In this document: positions 53,864 through 64,000 of the stretch, in pieces
How positions within the stretch are numbered: position 1 is the first letter of the stretch
How the letters are laid out: every line of letters starts with the position of its first letter
Assembly: GCA_020466095.1 (NCBI GenBank)
Contig: CM035808.1
Coordinates: forward strand, 55,390,073 to 55,454,072
Source: Chlorops oryzae
Lineage: Eukaryota > Arthropoda > Insecta > Diptera > Chloropidae
DNA: 64,000 bases
Direction of reading: 5' to 3'
The notes under the pieces: model-generated
What the model was told of the DNA's origin: nothing
What the model saw: only the letters and a program-made list of their open reading frames with translations
Databases searched by the model: none
Program-made: the position numbers and the translations under genes

Positions 53864-56675
53864 TTATACATAGTTTTCTTTGACCCAAACAGACATTTTC
53901 CTTTTAAATAAATTTAAGTTTGATTCCTGCTTTAATTCATTTGATAATGTATTAAAAATACTAGCTCCCCTATAGAACAAACTATTCTGCGCCGCCCTTG
54001 ATATGTATGGTGGTCTTCGAATATCCGAGTTATTTCTTAATATATAGGGCTGAACGTCCGCTACGTAATTAAATTCCGCCGTAAGGTACTTTGGTAACAA
54101 ATTGTTTTTTACTTTAAAAATGAACAAAATAGCGTTATAAATAACTCGCTGGTTGACAGACATCCATTTCAGCGTATTAAGCATATCCATTACATGCGCT
54201 AACCGATTAAATCTAAGAATACATATCATTGCTCTGTTCTGCAACTTCTGCATTCTGCTTATGTCCTGCTGGCTTCCAAGGAACTGTATGGTTGAACAAA
54301 ATTGCATGTGTGGTTTAATAATCGCGTTATAAATTTTTATGGCGCAGCTCATTGATACCGCCTTCCTGATCCTCATCAAAAAACCAATTTTCTTAGACAG
54401 CTTTTTACAAACGTAGTCAATATGCAAATCGAATTTTAGTTTCGCCTCTACCAAAACTCCTAAGTATTTTACATGGTCCACTTTTTCAATGATGCTTCCG
54501 TCTATATTGAGCTCTATGATAGATCTACCACTAAACATCATCCATTTTGTCTTCGCTATGTTCAATTTCAATTTATTCATTTTTAGATATCGTGATACCG
54601 CCTCCAAGTCCTGGTTTAACTTTATTGTACAGTCGTCCGGATTTCTACCCGCCACATACAATAGAGCATCATCAGCAAATAAACAAATCTGGCGTTCGCC
54701 AAAACCATCTCTATATCATTAATGTAGATAATAAACAAAAGAGTGCGTAGAACGGCTCCTTGCGGAACACCAAGTATAACCGGCTTTGATTCAGATTCGC
54801 ATCCTACAATCCTCGTTTTTTGACTCCTTCCGTTGAGATAGCTCTGGAACCAACGATGTTCGATGCCTGAAATACCATAATCCTCCAGTTTCTTTAATAA
54901 TATGGACTTATCAATGGTTTCAAATGCTCTCTGTAGATCAATAAAAACGGCTGATACCGTTCGCTTGCTCTCCATTTCGGCTTTCCACTTTGCTATGACG
55001 AGGTTCAGTAAAGATTCACAGCTGTGATTTTGCCTAAAACCGGACTGCCTTTCACATAAGAGATTGTGGTTTTCGAAGTATTTCTCTAGCTCCTTGTGTA
55101 CTAATTTTTCAATTATTTTACTTTCGACTAACAACATGTTGATTGGCCTGTATTCCTCAGGCTTTTTTGCGTCTTTGACTTTTTCTATTGGAACTACAAT
55201 TGACTCTTTGCAACGTCGCGGAAATATTCCAGTTTCAAAAGATCTATTTATTAAATTTAAAATAATTGGGCCTGTGACGCTAAACGTCTTCAATAGGAAT
55301 TCAATTGACACTGAATTATAATCTTTTTTCTTATTCATTTTCATCATTAAGGCTGGGTGTCGCATACAGCTGAAACTGAAAACTGAATTCCATACAACAG
55401 CGACTGAAAAAAACTGTGACTGACTTGTTTCAGTCGCTGTTGTATGGAATTCAGTTTCAGTTTTCAGTTTCAGCTGTATGCGACACACAGCCTTTACCGA
55501 TTTTAACTCGGCAAGCCCAATTTGATTTAACTTGAACTCTGTTTCTGCTCTGTCCTTCAGGTTCACGAAGGGACTCGCTGGTATTGCCATGTGTATCCTG
55601 TTTATGCTTTCAAGGAAGAACATATTCAGACGATTTGCAAGCTCATGCTTATTTTTTACGATCTTATCTCCGAAGTCTACCTTTTCAATAATCCTTCGCT
55701 CTTTTTGCAGCACAAGGCGTTTAATTGTCGCCCACATTGCCTTTTGGTCCACACAATTATCGATTTTTGCTTCAATATACTGACTCTTTGCCTTGTTCAA
55801 CTCACAAACGTACCGAATTCTGCTTTCCCTATAACTCAACCAGTCTTCTGTATTTCTAGTCCAGACTGCCTTTTTATAGAACGTTATTTTCTGTCGCTTT
55901 AGTAATAAATGGTTAGTGTTGAACCACGCACATGTGTTCACATTTGATTTCCCCGTTTTGACTATTGCCTCCTTTAAACCATCGTTAAATATTGCTGCAT
56001 TAGTCTCTAAGCCATCTCTATAGCCATGTGCAAACTTTGCACGTATTGTTTCGCACAAAATACGCTCACTGAAAGTTACTTTCCTTCGGGTTTTCTTGCT
56101 CCGTTCTGTTTTTTAGCTATCTTCAATTTCGATAAGTATCGTCTCATGGTCGCTTATTTTCAGACCCACCACCGTATCCGCAGATGCATTGGTTATGTTC
56201 GTCACGACGTAGTCTATCAAGGTCGCTGAATAGTCCGTTATTCTAGTCGGCCTTATCAGGATTTGCTTAAAGTTATTATCTGCTAATGATTTCTTTATTT
56301 GTCTTCTAGGTACGCTGTCTTCAAACCAATTTATATTGAAGTCACCCGTTATAATGCCGGAACTTGCTTCCGAAATATAGTCCATCTTTTCTTTGAAGAA
56401 CTCGCAAAACTCGCCTTCCGATTGGGTTACCCTATTAGGAGATCTATAAACCGCCACTATTACGAGGACCAAAACCTTCTCGCCCGTGCTTCCACTTCCA
56501 TTGTTAAGACTTCCCACGAGTCTCTCACGAACACCACCACCCCTACAGTGTGCTTTGAATCACTATCGCATCTATAAATTCTGTAGTCTGGTAAAATTAG
56601 CTCATTATCCTCTATATCCGTTGTAAGGTGCGTTTCCGATAAGCACACAAAATCATATGTATTGTTATTTACCAT
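53864..56675 (-). pseudogene. LINE ORF2: endonuclease and RT, broken
   Basis: Endonuclease in two frames: VCLSETHLTTDIEDNELILP (56460-56675) and ITGDFNINWF, DYVVTN, ISDHETI (56113-56517). RT frame 54622-56058 has YRPINMLLVESKIIEKLV, ERQSGFRQNHSCESLL, FIDLQRAFETID and GVPQGAVLRTLLFIIYINDI. The frame is then lost exactly at the catalytic FADD box near 54660-54700, and the rest (DDCTIKLNQDLEAV onward, YLGVLVE, LPKYL) continues as 53864-54661. At least three frameshifts; the RT cannot be made. A 144-bp MITE sits at 55350-55493. Confidence 0.8.
55350..55493. mobile_element. 144-bp hairpin MITE inside LINE ORF2
   Basis: AGGCTGGGTGTCGCATACAG at the left is matched in reverse to the right end at 55493; about 60 bp pair almost perfectly (CTGAATTCCATACAACAGCG against its complement). 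Flanks are TTA on both sides, the 3-bp TSD of PIF/Harbinger. Element plus TSD is 147 bp, a multiple of three, and has no stop in the LINE frame, so the ORF2 frame stays open through it. Confidence 0.8.
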
Positions 56676-56748
56676 AACTTCTAATTGGTTAAAATTTGTT
56701 CGCAGACCACATATTTAGGTAGAGGCACAAAATCTTACTCGTTGGTTG

Positions 56749-57276
56749 CTAATATGATGTTCTTTCGGCTTGAATCTTTATTTTCCTTTGAAGCACCCGA
56801 CAACTACTATCCCTTGAATCATGATTTACTTCAATATCACAGAGATTAAGCTTCGCTTTTGCCTGGCAACAATTTATACATTTCACGTAGTTATTCTTGC
56901 ATTCTCGGTGACCATGACCAGTTTCGCCACACTTAGCACATATCTGGTGCTGCTCTTTACACATTGCCGCTTTGTGGTTAAATCCCCAACACTTGTAACA
57001 TCTGAGAACACCTATGCTTTCATAAGCCACACATCTGTCCCATTGAATATTTATTCTACTCTCCTTCATAATGCTTTTGAAAGCCATTCCATCCACTTCA
57101 ATAAAGGCATTAAAGATTCTAGGATTTTTCTGTGATTTAAAAACTTTTGTGCATTTGAGGTGCTCAAAGACGATATCATTTTGCTTCCGTATAGCTTTTT
57201 CTACTTTATCACACTCTACTTCTTCCGATAATCCGCTTACTAAGACTTTAGGGTATTTTAGCCCCGGAATCTCCAC
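56749..57276 (-). pseudogene. LINE ORF1 with CCHC zinc knuckles (5'-truncated)
   Basis: 175 codons. An RRM-like N-terminal part (PKVLVSGLSEEVECDKVEKA) is followed by CYKCWGFNHKAAMC and CAKCGETGHGHREC, then CINCCQAKAKLNLCDIEVNH. Gag-like zinc knuckles of this spacing are typical for ORF1 of Jockey/I-type LINEs. The frame is open, but its beginning is missing relative to the family. Confidence 0.65.
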
Positions 57277-57598
57277 ATCATAATTTTGACTTAACTTATT
57301 CTTTATTTCAGCCGCTGTGTTTCAAAAGGTAACATTTTTCATAAAGTAAATTTCAAAAAGTGTCATTTACTAGCTTTAGAATCAAAAGGTGACATTTGAT
57401 TAAAACTTTGGTTCATATTGGTTTAGTTTTAAAACCTACAAACTTCGTTTAAAATTTGGTCTATTCTATCTGTTAAGTGACACATAAAACGCTGAACAAC
57501 AATACAAAACAATTCGCAAATCAACCAAAATATTAATTTTCTCAATTTACTCGAAAAAATAAAAAGTGTAAATGTCACCTTTTGTTCCTAAGCTCCTC

Positions 57599-58099
57599 TT
57601 ATATTATATAAAGTTGAAGATAAAAAAAACCGATTATGAAATTTCCATTCATTTCTTGTAAACAATTGTCAATCATACCTAAATATAATACATATTAGAC
57701 TGAATAGGAAGTAGGAAGCTTATAAATTTACCCCTTTTTATGTGGATTCAAAAGTTTTTTAAAACTGTAATAGAAATATAAGCCGATTGACTGGCGGCAT
57801 ATTTCACCAAGATATTCAAATACAACAGGAACAGATTATTATTTTTAATGGAATTTGAAAGGTTTTTATGTTTGAATTTATAAAAATCGTGGAGAAAACT
57901 AAATGTAAAGTAATAATTCAGAAGATTTCCGTTCTATACCTCTTAGCCTTTCCTCTACTACATCGGCTGTTCCTGAAAAGGAAAAATAAAAGGTTGTTTT
58001 ATTTTGAAATTTTATTAAAACTTTTTAAAGCGTACTTCGTACTATTTCTTCCACTTCAATGGTCATCCATTGTGAATCTAAGTAGAGTTAAATTTATAT
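57599..58099. other. AT-rich spacer, no gene
   Basis: No recognised feature between the TIR element and the RTE-like fragment. Confidence 0.4.
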
Positions 58100-58340
58100 C
58101 AAATTATGACACATTGGCAAAAGAACCAGGTCTTTTTCGAAGGGCAAGCAAACTATTTGGTTGCAGAAAACGGGGGCGTCCGAAACTGCTCTGGATGGAC
58201 ACAATAAAATGGAACCTAGAGGCTGTAGGACTTACCTCGGATGATGCAACCGACAGAACAAAATGGAGGAATTGGTCGCGTTTTGCGGACCCTGGGATAG
58301 ACCGGGATAGTTAAGCACGCAAGAAGAAGAAGAATGATAT
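58100..58340 (+). pseudogene. 3' end of an RTE-like LINE
   Basis: The plus-strand frame ends RKRGRPKLLWMDTIKWNLEA, then DATDRTKWRNWSRFADPGID and a stop. This is the conserved C-terminal tail (GRPxxRWxD...DRxxWR...DP) of RTE/BovB-type reverse transcriptases. It is followed by an AAGAAGAAGAAG tail at 58319-58333, as in RTE elements. Heavily 5'-truncated. Confidence 0.6.
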
Positions 58341-58522
58341 ATTTGACTTGTTGGCAAAATCTTATTAATCTGTTGTAAAATATTACCAGGCTTTCTAATT
58401 TTTTTTTTATTTCTTGAAGGAAATTTTCAAACTTATGTGCAGTAAAATCATTTATAAATCCTATTACTTTTATTGTTTGTGTAAGATGTAAGAGGTTGTG
58501 TACGTTATATATCAGCAAACAT

Positions 58523-58933
58523 TTAAATAAGCTTTTTACAAAGACGTTTTGGGACCGGAATATGGTCAGAGTGGGGCAGTGGTGTTTGAGCAGACGGAAC
58601 ACTTTTGTACACCGTATACCGCTTTGTAAATATGGCCTGTTTGTTGGCACAAGCGTAGCAGTTTTCCAAGCTATGGACTTGCGGATCCGTCCAAATAATT
58701 GGCACTCCAAAACCTAGTTTAACGCACAACCCTTTCGACCAATTCACCAAATTGCTGTTGCAGGATGTGCACATCTTTGTTGGTGCCCAGTCAACATTTT
58801 TTATAACGGACAAACTGAAATACTTTTCATAAATTGTGGCAGTTGCGGTCGATATTACCCGTAACCTTCGCGACGTCGAATATGTTCCACATACGTAACA
58901 AAACGAATTGAACGCAGAATTGCAGTCCTTCAT
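58523..58933 (-). CDS. Cys-rich zinc-module exon of an uncharacterised insect/TE gene family
   Basis: 136 codons. Motifs in order: FCYVCG (C12, C15), an IYEKYFSL helix, DWAPTKMCTSCNSNLVNWSK, FGVPIIWTDP, then H and CYACAN, ending TPLPHSDHIPVPKRL. I recall this three-CxxC module, with WxP...CxxC...LxxW.KG...FxxPxxWxxPxxHxxxCYxC, as the N-terminus of large uncharacterised protein families in arthropods and Hydra, some of them transposon-linked. The remainder of such proteins is missing here, and the frame ends at a TAA. It may be an isolated exon or a decayed copy. Together with the DUF4806-like exons downstream on the same strand it could be one broken gene, but that is not shown. Confidence 0.4.
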   Translation of the reverse strand: MKDCNSAFNSFCYVCGTYSTSRRLRVISTATATIYEKYFSLSVIKNVDWAPTKMCTSCNSNLVNWSKGLCVKLGFGVPIIWTDPQVHSLENCYACANKQAIFTKRYTVYKSVPSAQTPLPHSDHIPVPKRLCKKLI

Positions 58934-59325
58934 ATTAAAAAATGAATTTTTAAATGGATCGAATTCAATTTTTTGTATTCACGCGCAGCATTTGAGAAAC
59001 AGGAATTTTACCATTTTGATTTTCTTTGCCTAGGCTGCTATTCGAACTCAGTATTGTTTCAATGAAATAGTTTTTGTTGATTTGACCAAATTGAGCTAAA
59101 GACCTAGTTGAATGGTCTCTATACTTTCAGCTAACTAAAAACATACTATGCGAGCAAATAGAATGGAAGGTTATTTGTACTTTTAAGGATTCGGATTTTT
59201 ATTTACCATCATCATGCTAGACATACGTCTCTCCGGCCATGTCTTTTTTTGCGACCAGCAAAAAGAAACGCAGTAGAAAAGATAGAAAAGCTAATTTTTG
59301 TTTGTTTAGAATCTTGACATTTGTT
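58934..59325. other. AT-rich spacer, no gene
   Basis: Nothing recognised. Confidence 0.35.
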
Positions 59326-59396
59326 GGGATTTGAACCTGATGTTACAAGTTCGCGAAGCTAGTTTTCTATCCACTGAGCTATTTCAAATATTTAAA
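59326..59396 (-). pseudogene. tRNA-like sequence
   Basis: Minus strand: a canonical A box (TAGCTCAGTGGATAGA) and B box (GGTTCAAATCC) about 40 bp apart. The D and T arms look plausible, but the acceptor stem does not pair. Probably a tRNA pseudogene or SINE head. Confidence 0.5.
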
Positions 59397-59488
59397 GCTT
59401 GACAATTTTTAATGAACGGTATCTAATATTTAAATTTTTGTAAAAATTAGAAAAAGAAACACGGGCTATGTAAGGTTGACTAAGCGTG

Positions 59489-59557
59489 CAGTGCGTGGTG
59501 TTTTGATAGCGTATCGAACTATCACCCCGGAGATCCGGGTTCAATCCTGCCCGAAAC
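59489..59557 (+). pseudogene. tRNA-like sequence
   Basis: B box GGGTTCAATCC near 59537 and a 6-bp anticodon-like stem TGATAG...CTATCA upstream. The A box is weak and the T stem mispairs. It lies about 90 bp from the opposite-strand tRNA-like sequence. Confidence 0.4.
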
Positions 59558-59732
59558 TTATACATATTTTTTTTAAGGTAATTTTTATAATTATCCTTGC
59601 CTTCGCTTTCGCTCTTGTAGGATAAGCGAAAGAGAAGGAAATTAAGACGTAAATTCATAAATAAATATTTAAATATTTCAAAATTTCGCCTAAACGAATG
59701 CTATTTAATATTTTGATATTTAAATTCATAAA

Positions 59733-59975
59733 CAGGGCTCGGATTTTGTTGCATTTTTAAATTGAAAGCATACTTTATGGGGCAAAAAAATGTTTCTTAC
59801 GAACATTTTGCGGATAGGTTTACCGAAGATGAACTTCAAAACGCTTTTCTAACTTCAAAAAAATTCATTTTGAAGTTAAAATTCTATTTCAATCTTAACT
59901 TTGTGTGAGTTGAACAAAATTTTTAGTGCATAAAGTATGCTTTAAATTTATAAATGCAACAAAATCCGAGCCCTG
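59733..59975. mobile_element. 243-bp hAT-type MITE
   Basis: Starts CAGGGCTCGGATTTTGTTGC and ends with the inverse; TIRs extend about 47 bp to CATACTTTATG. Flanked by exact 8-bp duplications TTCATAAA (59725-59732, 59976-59983). A CAGGG end and an 8-bp TSD are typical of the hAT superfamily. Non-coding. Confidence 0.88.
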
Positions 59976-60356
59976 TTCATAAATTTATATTTAAGCTAAA
60001 TCCTAAAAGTAGGCAAAAAGACGTGTAGAAAAAATATTGCTTTTTTTTTTAGTTTTAAACGGTTATAGCTCACTAATGCGGCATTTTATCATAACAGTGT
60101 TTTCGGAAGAATTGTTAGGCCTATCTCAGAGTACATTATTGTGTTATATTAGAATACCAAACTTCAACTCATATATAGATAGGAGCCAAAAAGTGGTCAA
60201 AAAAACTGTAAAAAAAAATTTTGAATGAAGGCGTAGTACCGATAACTTACTGCTGCATATCTCGGTGAAGGTCTTCTAATCGAGCTGCTACAGTGACGAG
60301 TGTACGGAGTCAAAATTTCGCAGAGCTAGATAAGGAAATTCAAGTTAATTAGTTAA

Positions 60357-60600
60357 CCCTCTAACCGGAATGTGGTCCTCAAGGACCACATTCAAAATAG
60401 CTGAATTTCACCAAAGATCGATTTCAATTGAATTCATACGTGTAACCACGGCTTTAAAAGTCTTTTCTTCCAACTGACTGCTCTATAAAGTAAAATAATA
60501 GTGTGCGAGATTTTCGCTTTTCAGCTCCTTAATGTTAAATAAGTTTAAAAATCTGTTTGGACTTGTGTTTTAATCAATTTAAATTTGGCCTGTTACAGGG
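60357..60600. mobile_element. 244-bp piggyBac-type MITE
   Basis: Bounded by TTAA on both sides (60353-60356, 60601-60604), with ends CCCTCTAACCGG and, inverted, CCCTGTAACAGG. TTAA target and CCCT ends fit piggyBac. Just inside the left TIR is an exact palindrome, AATGTGGTCCTCAAGGACCA plus CATT. Confidence 0.75.
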
Positions 60601-60604
60601 TTAA

Positions 60605-61850
60605 GGGTTAAGACTAAGAATTTTTTTTTATACTTTGAAATTACCTTTGCGGAAGCACTTTACCGAACAAAATTTACGCTATAGAAAAAATTGACTCTTA
60701 AACATAAAACGATCCCGGGTTACTGATTCCAATTCTCCGAGCTTAGGGTAGAATCTGTTCTGAAGACCGATCCGAATTGCATGTGGCTACATCGGAGGAA
60801 GCATTGCATGTGCGCACGACGTCGCCACGTGGCTTCGATTCCACGATCAATTATCTCGGAGCACTCGGATAGGCACACAGCGTGGACCAGATTCTTCAAA
60901 GCCCAAAAAAGACGAATTTTGGATGAACAACGTGACGGCGACAGACACGTGACCCAAATCTTCACACCAACAATGTGCGAACTTATTTTGATTTCCGGAA
61001 CAAAATAGTTGGCCTGGGAGCTAAATGTAGTCCCCAGGGGCTCAAAATAAAATAAATATATACGGCGATAACTCCTCAATCCAGGATGAATACGGCTAAG
61101 ATGCACCTATCAGAAATAAAAATTCTATCACCATGCCATTATTCTTCGGCGGACCATTCACTTACGTTTTCTTTTTCTTTTCTTCCCTTTTTTTCCAAAG
61201 GAGAAGTTTACGTTTTGCTCATTTTCTTAGGCGCAGGAAATGGAGACGCAACAAGACCGAATTTCGACAATTAAATTGAGTGTCTAGTCTTTTTATTTAG
61301 GTATTTATATTAAAATATTTAGCAATTTTGCTCGTTTTGCTTTTTTTTTTTCTATTTTTTTTTTCTTCCAAGAAGGCTTTAAAAAAATTTATGCACAAAG
61401 TTTGTTTTTTTCGATCTTAATCGTTGCGCTGGTTGAAGAAAGTGAGCCAAATGAATGCCAAGATTTGACATTCATACTTTGCTATTGGAAGTTCATTTTC
61501 CAATTCAGCAATTAGAATAGTTCGCGTAAACCGGTTTTGGAAGCATATGAGCGTGTATAAGTAGGGCAGTTATAAACCCCAAAAAAAAAATCGTAGGTGC
61601 ATTGTTAAGGGGCTTATCGTATTTCTTTGCTCGGAACAGTACTGATTTTTGCAGGACAGCCTTGATTTAATATTGTACTGCAATATGATCAATTAAAAGT
61701 AGGCAGCCTAAGTCATGGTCGGACAAACGAATGAAGATGAAAGTGAAATAGAATACCGTACATGTGTATTTCCACTAAGCTGAATGCCTATGGATGTATG
61801 TTTAAATTTTTGGTTTTCTTTTATGATGGCTTTGTGCTCAGTTATGTTTG
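60605..61850. other. Non-coding stretch, no gene recognised
   Basis: Includes a GC-richer block at 60720-61010 with an open frame on each strand (60720-61106 minus, 60781-61008 plus). Neither resembles a family I know. The rest is T-rich. Confidence 0.35.
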
Positions 61851-61859
61851 TGTGAAAGA

Positions 61860-63540
61860 ATGTTCCTCTGCAACCCAGCACAACCTACGGAGCTATCCCA
61901 ATAGATTTGCTAACAATGCGAGCCCAAGCTTGTTAGATATGTTCTTGGTCAATGATTCTTCATCAGTCTTGCTGCATGACCAACTCTCATTTGTTTCTGA
62001 CCATGACCTTATCTTCTGCACCCTTAATATCGAGACTGAACATAAATCGCCTGATACCAAAATTTTCTATAGAGATTTTGGAGCTATTGACTACTCTGCG
62101 TTATATAATGACGTTATTACCACTGACTGGATGCGATGTTTTTGTACTCAGATATCGATGATAAACTTTCTTATTTTTATTCAAATTTTAAAGACATTTT
62201 CGATCAGCATGTTCCTGTCAAGAGCTTTCGTGGAAGTTACTCTTCCTGTCCATGGTACAATCAGTTAGTTAAATGTGCTATCAAAGAAAGAAATTTTGCT
62301 TATTATTGTTGGAAACGGTCGTTATCCAATGCGAACTGAGCTCTATACAAGAATGCTCGCAACCGAGCAAACTTGATTATACGCAAGGCTAAGAAAGATT
62401 ATTTTTATAAGAAGCTTGATTTCTCACTTGACTCTAAATCATTATGGAGGAACCTACGGCAGTTGAACATTCACAAAAAGGCTCATTCTACCTCGTCTCT
62501 GAACCCAAATGATCTCAATAATTTTTTCTCTAGTCCCATCTCTACAGTTATGGCATCCTACCTATCGGGTCGCACCCAAGAGTAAAAGTTGGTGATGTGT
62601 ATTCTGACAGCATGAATATAAATTGTGGCGTTCCCCAAGGGTCGGTCCTTGGGCCGTTACTCTTCTCATTATACATTAATAATTTACTTTCAGTTTGTAA
62701 AAATGTAACTGTCCATGCATATGCGGATGATGTTCAAATTTATCTTTCATGACCTGTGGGCCTCATTGAGGACCTTTGCTGCAGATTCAAGGAGGATCTC
62801 TCACGAATGAATTCCTGGCCAAATATTAACAGGCTTACTTTGAACAGTAGAAAATGCTTTGTTCTACCGATATCTAGACGTCCAATGCCTGCACCCAATA
62901 TTCCACCTATTTACATTGGTGAGTGTCAGGTTACGCTAGTTAATAATTTAGCTAACTCGGGTTACCACATGAACTCTGCTTTCACGTGTGTTGACCATAT
63001 TAACGCAGTTCTAAAAAAGGTATTCTATACTCTTCGTTGTCTAAGGCAAACACAAATGTATGTGCCGCAGCAGACCAAAATGCGCCTGGTAAAGCAGCTT
63101 ATAGTGCCATATATAAATTAGGCCTCGCATGTGTATGGTAGACTGGACTCTATATCCCTGCACAAATTGTATGTCGCGATCAATTATGCCTCTCGTTACG
63201 TATTTGGCTTGAGCAGATTTGACCATGTGAGTCACTGGAGTAGACTATTACTGGGATGTACCTTAGAAAATTTTATGGCAGCGAATAACCTATTTTACCT
63301 TCACAAGCTCATCTACAGTAAAACGCCTACTCTCTTATATGAAAAACTTAATTTTGTATAATCAAAACGCTTCGTTAAGCTAAAGTCAACGAAGTATAAC
63401 CATTTAATATCCTCAAGATATTTTTTCGTAAATGCCATCCGTGAATGGAATTGTCTTCCGAACAGCATAAACAATATAGTTGAATGCAACCTATTCAAGA
63501 AAACGCTACTACAATATTTCGTCTTCAAACGGACCTAGTC
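61860..63540 (+). pseudogene. Jockey-like LINE ORF2, internally deleted
   Basis: Endonuclease C-terminus (ANNASPSLLDMFLV, FVSDHDLIFCTL) is followed by a linker with WYNQLVKCAIKERNFAYYCW. The frame then jumps from [14 protein letters not shown] straight to [11 protein letters not shown], skipping the RT fingers and the first catalytic Asp. Motifs [13 protein letters not shown] (near 62630) and [11 protein letters not shown] (near 62718) follow, then the C-terminal region with FLxxxREWNCLPNSI. Several stops and frameshifts are present. Dead copy; the 3' end is probably near 63740 in an A-rich stretch. Confidence 0.65.
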
Positions 63541-63840
63541 TTTCTACTTTTCTCTTTTTCTCTCCCTGTCTACCTCGCTCCTCTATGTCATTTGATCTAA
63601 TTTAATTTCATATCATTACTCTTACTAGCTATATTTTAATCCATTTGTATGTCTGATTTAAGTTGAGCATGATAAATTGTTGGAATGTACAAAAAAAGAA
63701 TTGATTCTTAATGCACTAATTGTAAACAAACAATAACCAAACAATAAACGATAAAGATATCGTACATACGTACGAGGCGTCTACAGTTCGATTTTTTCGA
63801 ACGTTGATATATTAAATCTAGCACTCGCGAATGAGATCTC

Positions 63841-63906
63841 GTAGCGTACTGAAGCGTGTAGTGATTTGCACGCTGGAGGGATCGAGTTCGAATCCTGTTG
63901 CGGGCG
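63841..63906 (+). pseudogene. tRNA-like sequence near the window end
   Basis: A B box, GAGTTCGAATCC, at 63882-63893 and a 6-bp stem AGCGTG...CACGCT where an anticodon arm would be. The T stem pairs poorly. Similar in shape to the sequence at 59489-59557, so a shared tRNA-derived repeat family is possible. Confidence 0.4.
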
Positions 63907-64000
63907 AAAAAAGGTTCAGGAAAAATTGGGACGAAGAAAGATATCTGAGGTTAAATTTGATTCACTTAGAGGGGAGAAAGGAAGTTGGCAGTTATAAATT

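Larger units (their letters stand above)
53750..57310 (-). mobile_element. Non-LTR retrotransposon (CR1/Jockey-type) nested in the TIR element
   Basis: ORF1 C-terminal part, ORF2 endonuclease and RT, and a 3' end in an ATAC/TACA microsatellite (53755-53790). The 5' end seems truncated, since ORF1 starts in mid-domain near 57310. Both ORFs are damaged and a small MITE lies in ORF2. Confidence 0.75.
53027..57598. mobile_element. TIR element carrying an inserted LINE
   Basis: GAGGAGCTTAGGAACAAAAG at 53027 continues for about 37 bp and is inversely matched by the end at 57598. Motifs of the type CAAAAGGTGACATTT or AAAAAGTGTCATTT recur near both ends (53033, 53230, 57328, 57353, 57382, 57570), as subterminal transposase sites often do. 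Nearly all the interior is a minus-strand LINE, so the original element was about 1 kb and non-coding. No clear TSD. Confidence 0.65.

Noticed and set aside
59489..59557. Calling this a functional tRNA gene
   Set aside because: The B box is good, but the T stem and acceptor stem do not pair, so only a tRNA-like pseudogene call is justified.
60720..61106. Overlapping frames on both strands in a GC-richer block
   Set aside because: No recognisable motif on either strand, no start context and no neighbours that support a gene.

Overview
This window is eukaryotic, from an insect and most likely a higher fly (Diptera, Brachycera). The evidence is a spliced nucleoporin Nup205 gene with short insect-type introns, an irritans-type mariner, a copia element with a copia-type primer site, a LOA-clade LINE, and a DINE-1/Helentron-like element. 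I cannot name the species. Host coding sequence is sparse: the first five coding exons of Nup205 (724-2123, minus), and two isolated minus-strand remnants, a DUF4806-like pseudogene (52391-53013) and a Cys-rich zinc-module exon (58523-58933). Almost everything else is transposable elements, many nested, and several can be closed exactly by target-site duplications (TSDs).

Layout. 1-2800: Nup205 5' end; its upstream region carries a decayed TIR element that holds a DREF-type site (TATCGATA) and a 125-bp hairpin. 3242-3781: inverted-repeat element. 3802-17593: one Ty3/gypsy-like LTR element (minus; 805-bp LTRs; TSD CCAG) inflated by a TA-flanked MITE-like element (5082-6206), a dead LOA-clade LINE (about 7405-12994) and an irritans-type mariner (15044-16324). 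18260-21170: an inverted fragment of the same kind of retroelement and the LTR plus RNase H remnant of a second gypsy family. 21004-29748: a nearly perfect 4.37-kb tandem duplication holding a microsatellite, a MITE, a 1.1-kb foldback and a 940-bp TIR element. 30461-35750: a TIR element split by an intact, very young copia (30906-35355, TSD ATTGA). 36469-41409: a full-length LINE with an 11-bp TSD and an ATCT-repeat tail. 41580-42165: second copy of the split TIR element. 45834-49409: a 3.6-kb foldback element with an 8-bp TSD and a second foldback nested in one arm. 49430-52308: a DINE-1-like element with a 101-bp satellite array of about 21 units. 53027-57598: a TIR element filled by a LINE that itself carries a 144-bp MITE. 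58100-64000: an RTE-like tail, tRNA-like sequences, a hAT-type MITE, a piggyBac-type MITE and an internally deleted Jockey-like LINE.

Only two large reading frames are intact: the copia gag-pol polyprotein (1319 aa) and the mariner transposase (348 aa). The copia looks potentially active. The mariner frame is open but its third catalytic Asp is Glu and one TIR appears internally deleted, so it is probably inactive. The LINE ORF1 at 37043-37702 is also open, but its ORF2 is broken. I found no operon-like, CRISPR or bacterial structure. The most notable items are the large foldback with its TSD, the tandem duplication, the DD34E mariner, and the TE-derived sequence in front of Nup205. All family assignments come from reading the sequence and from memory; no database search was run.
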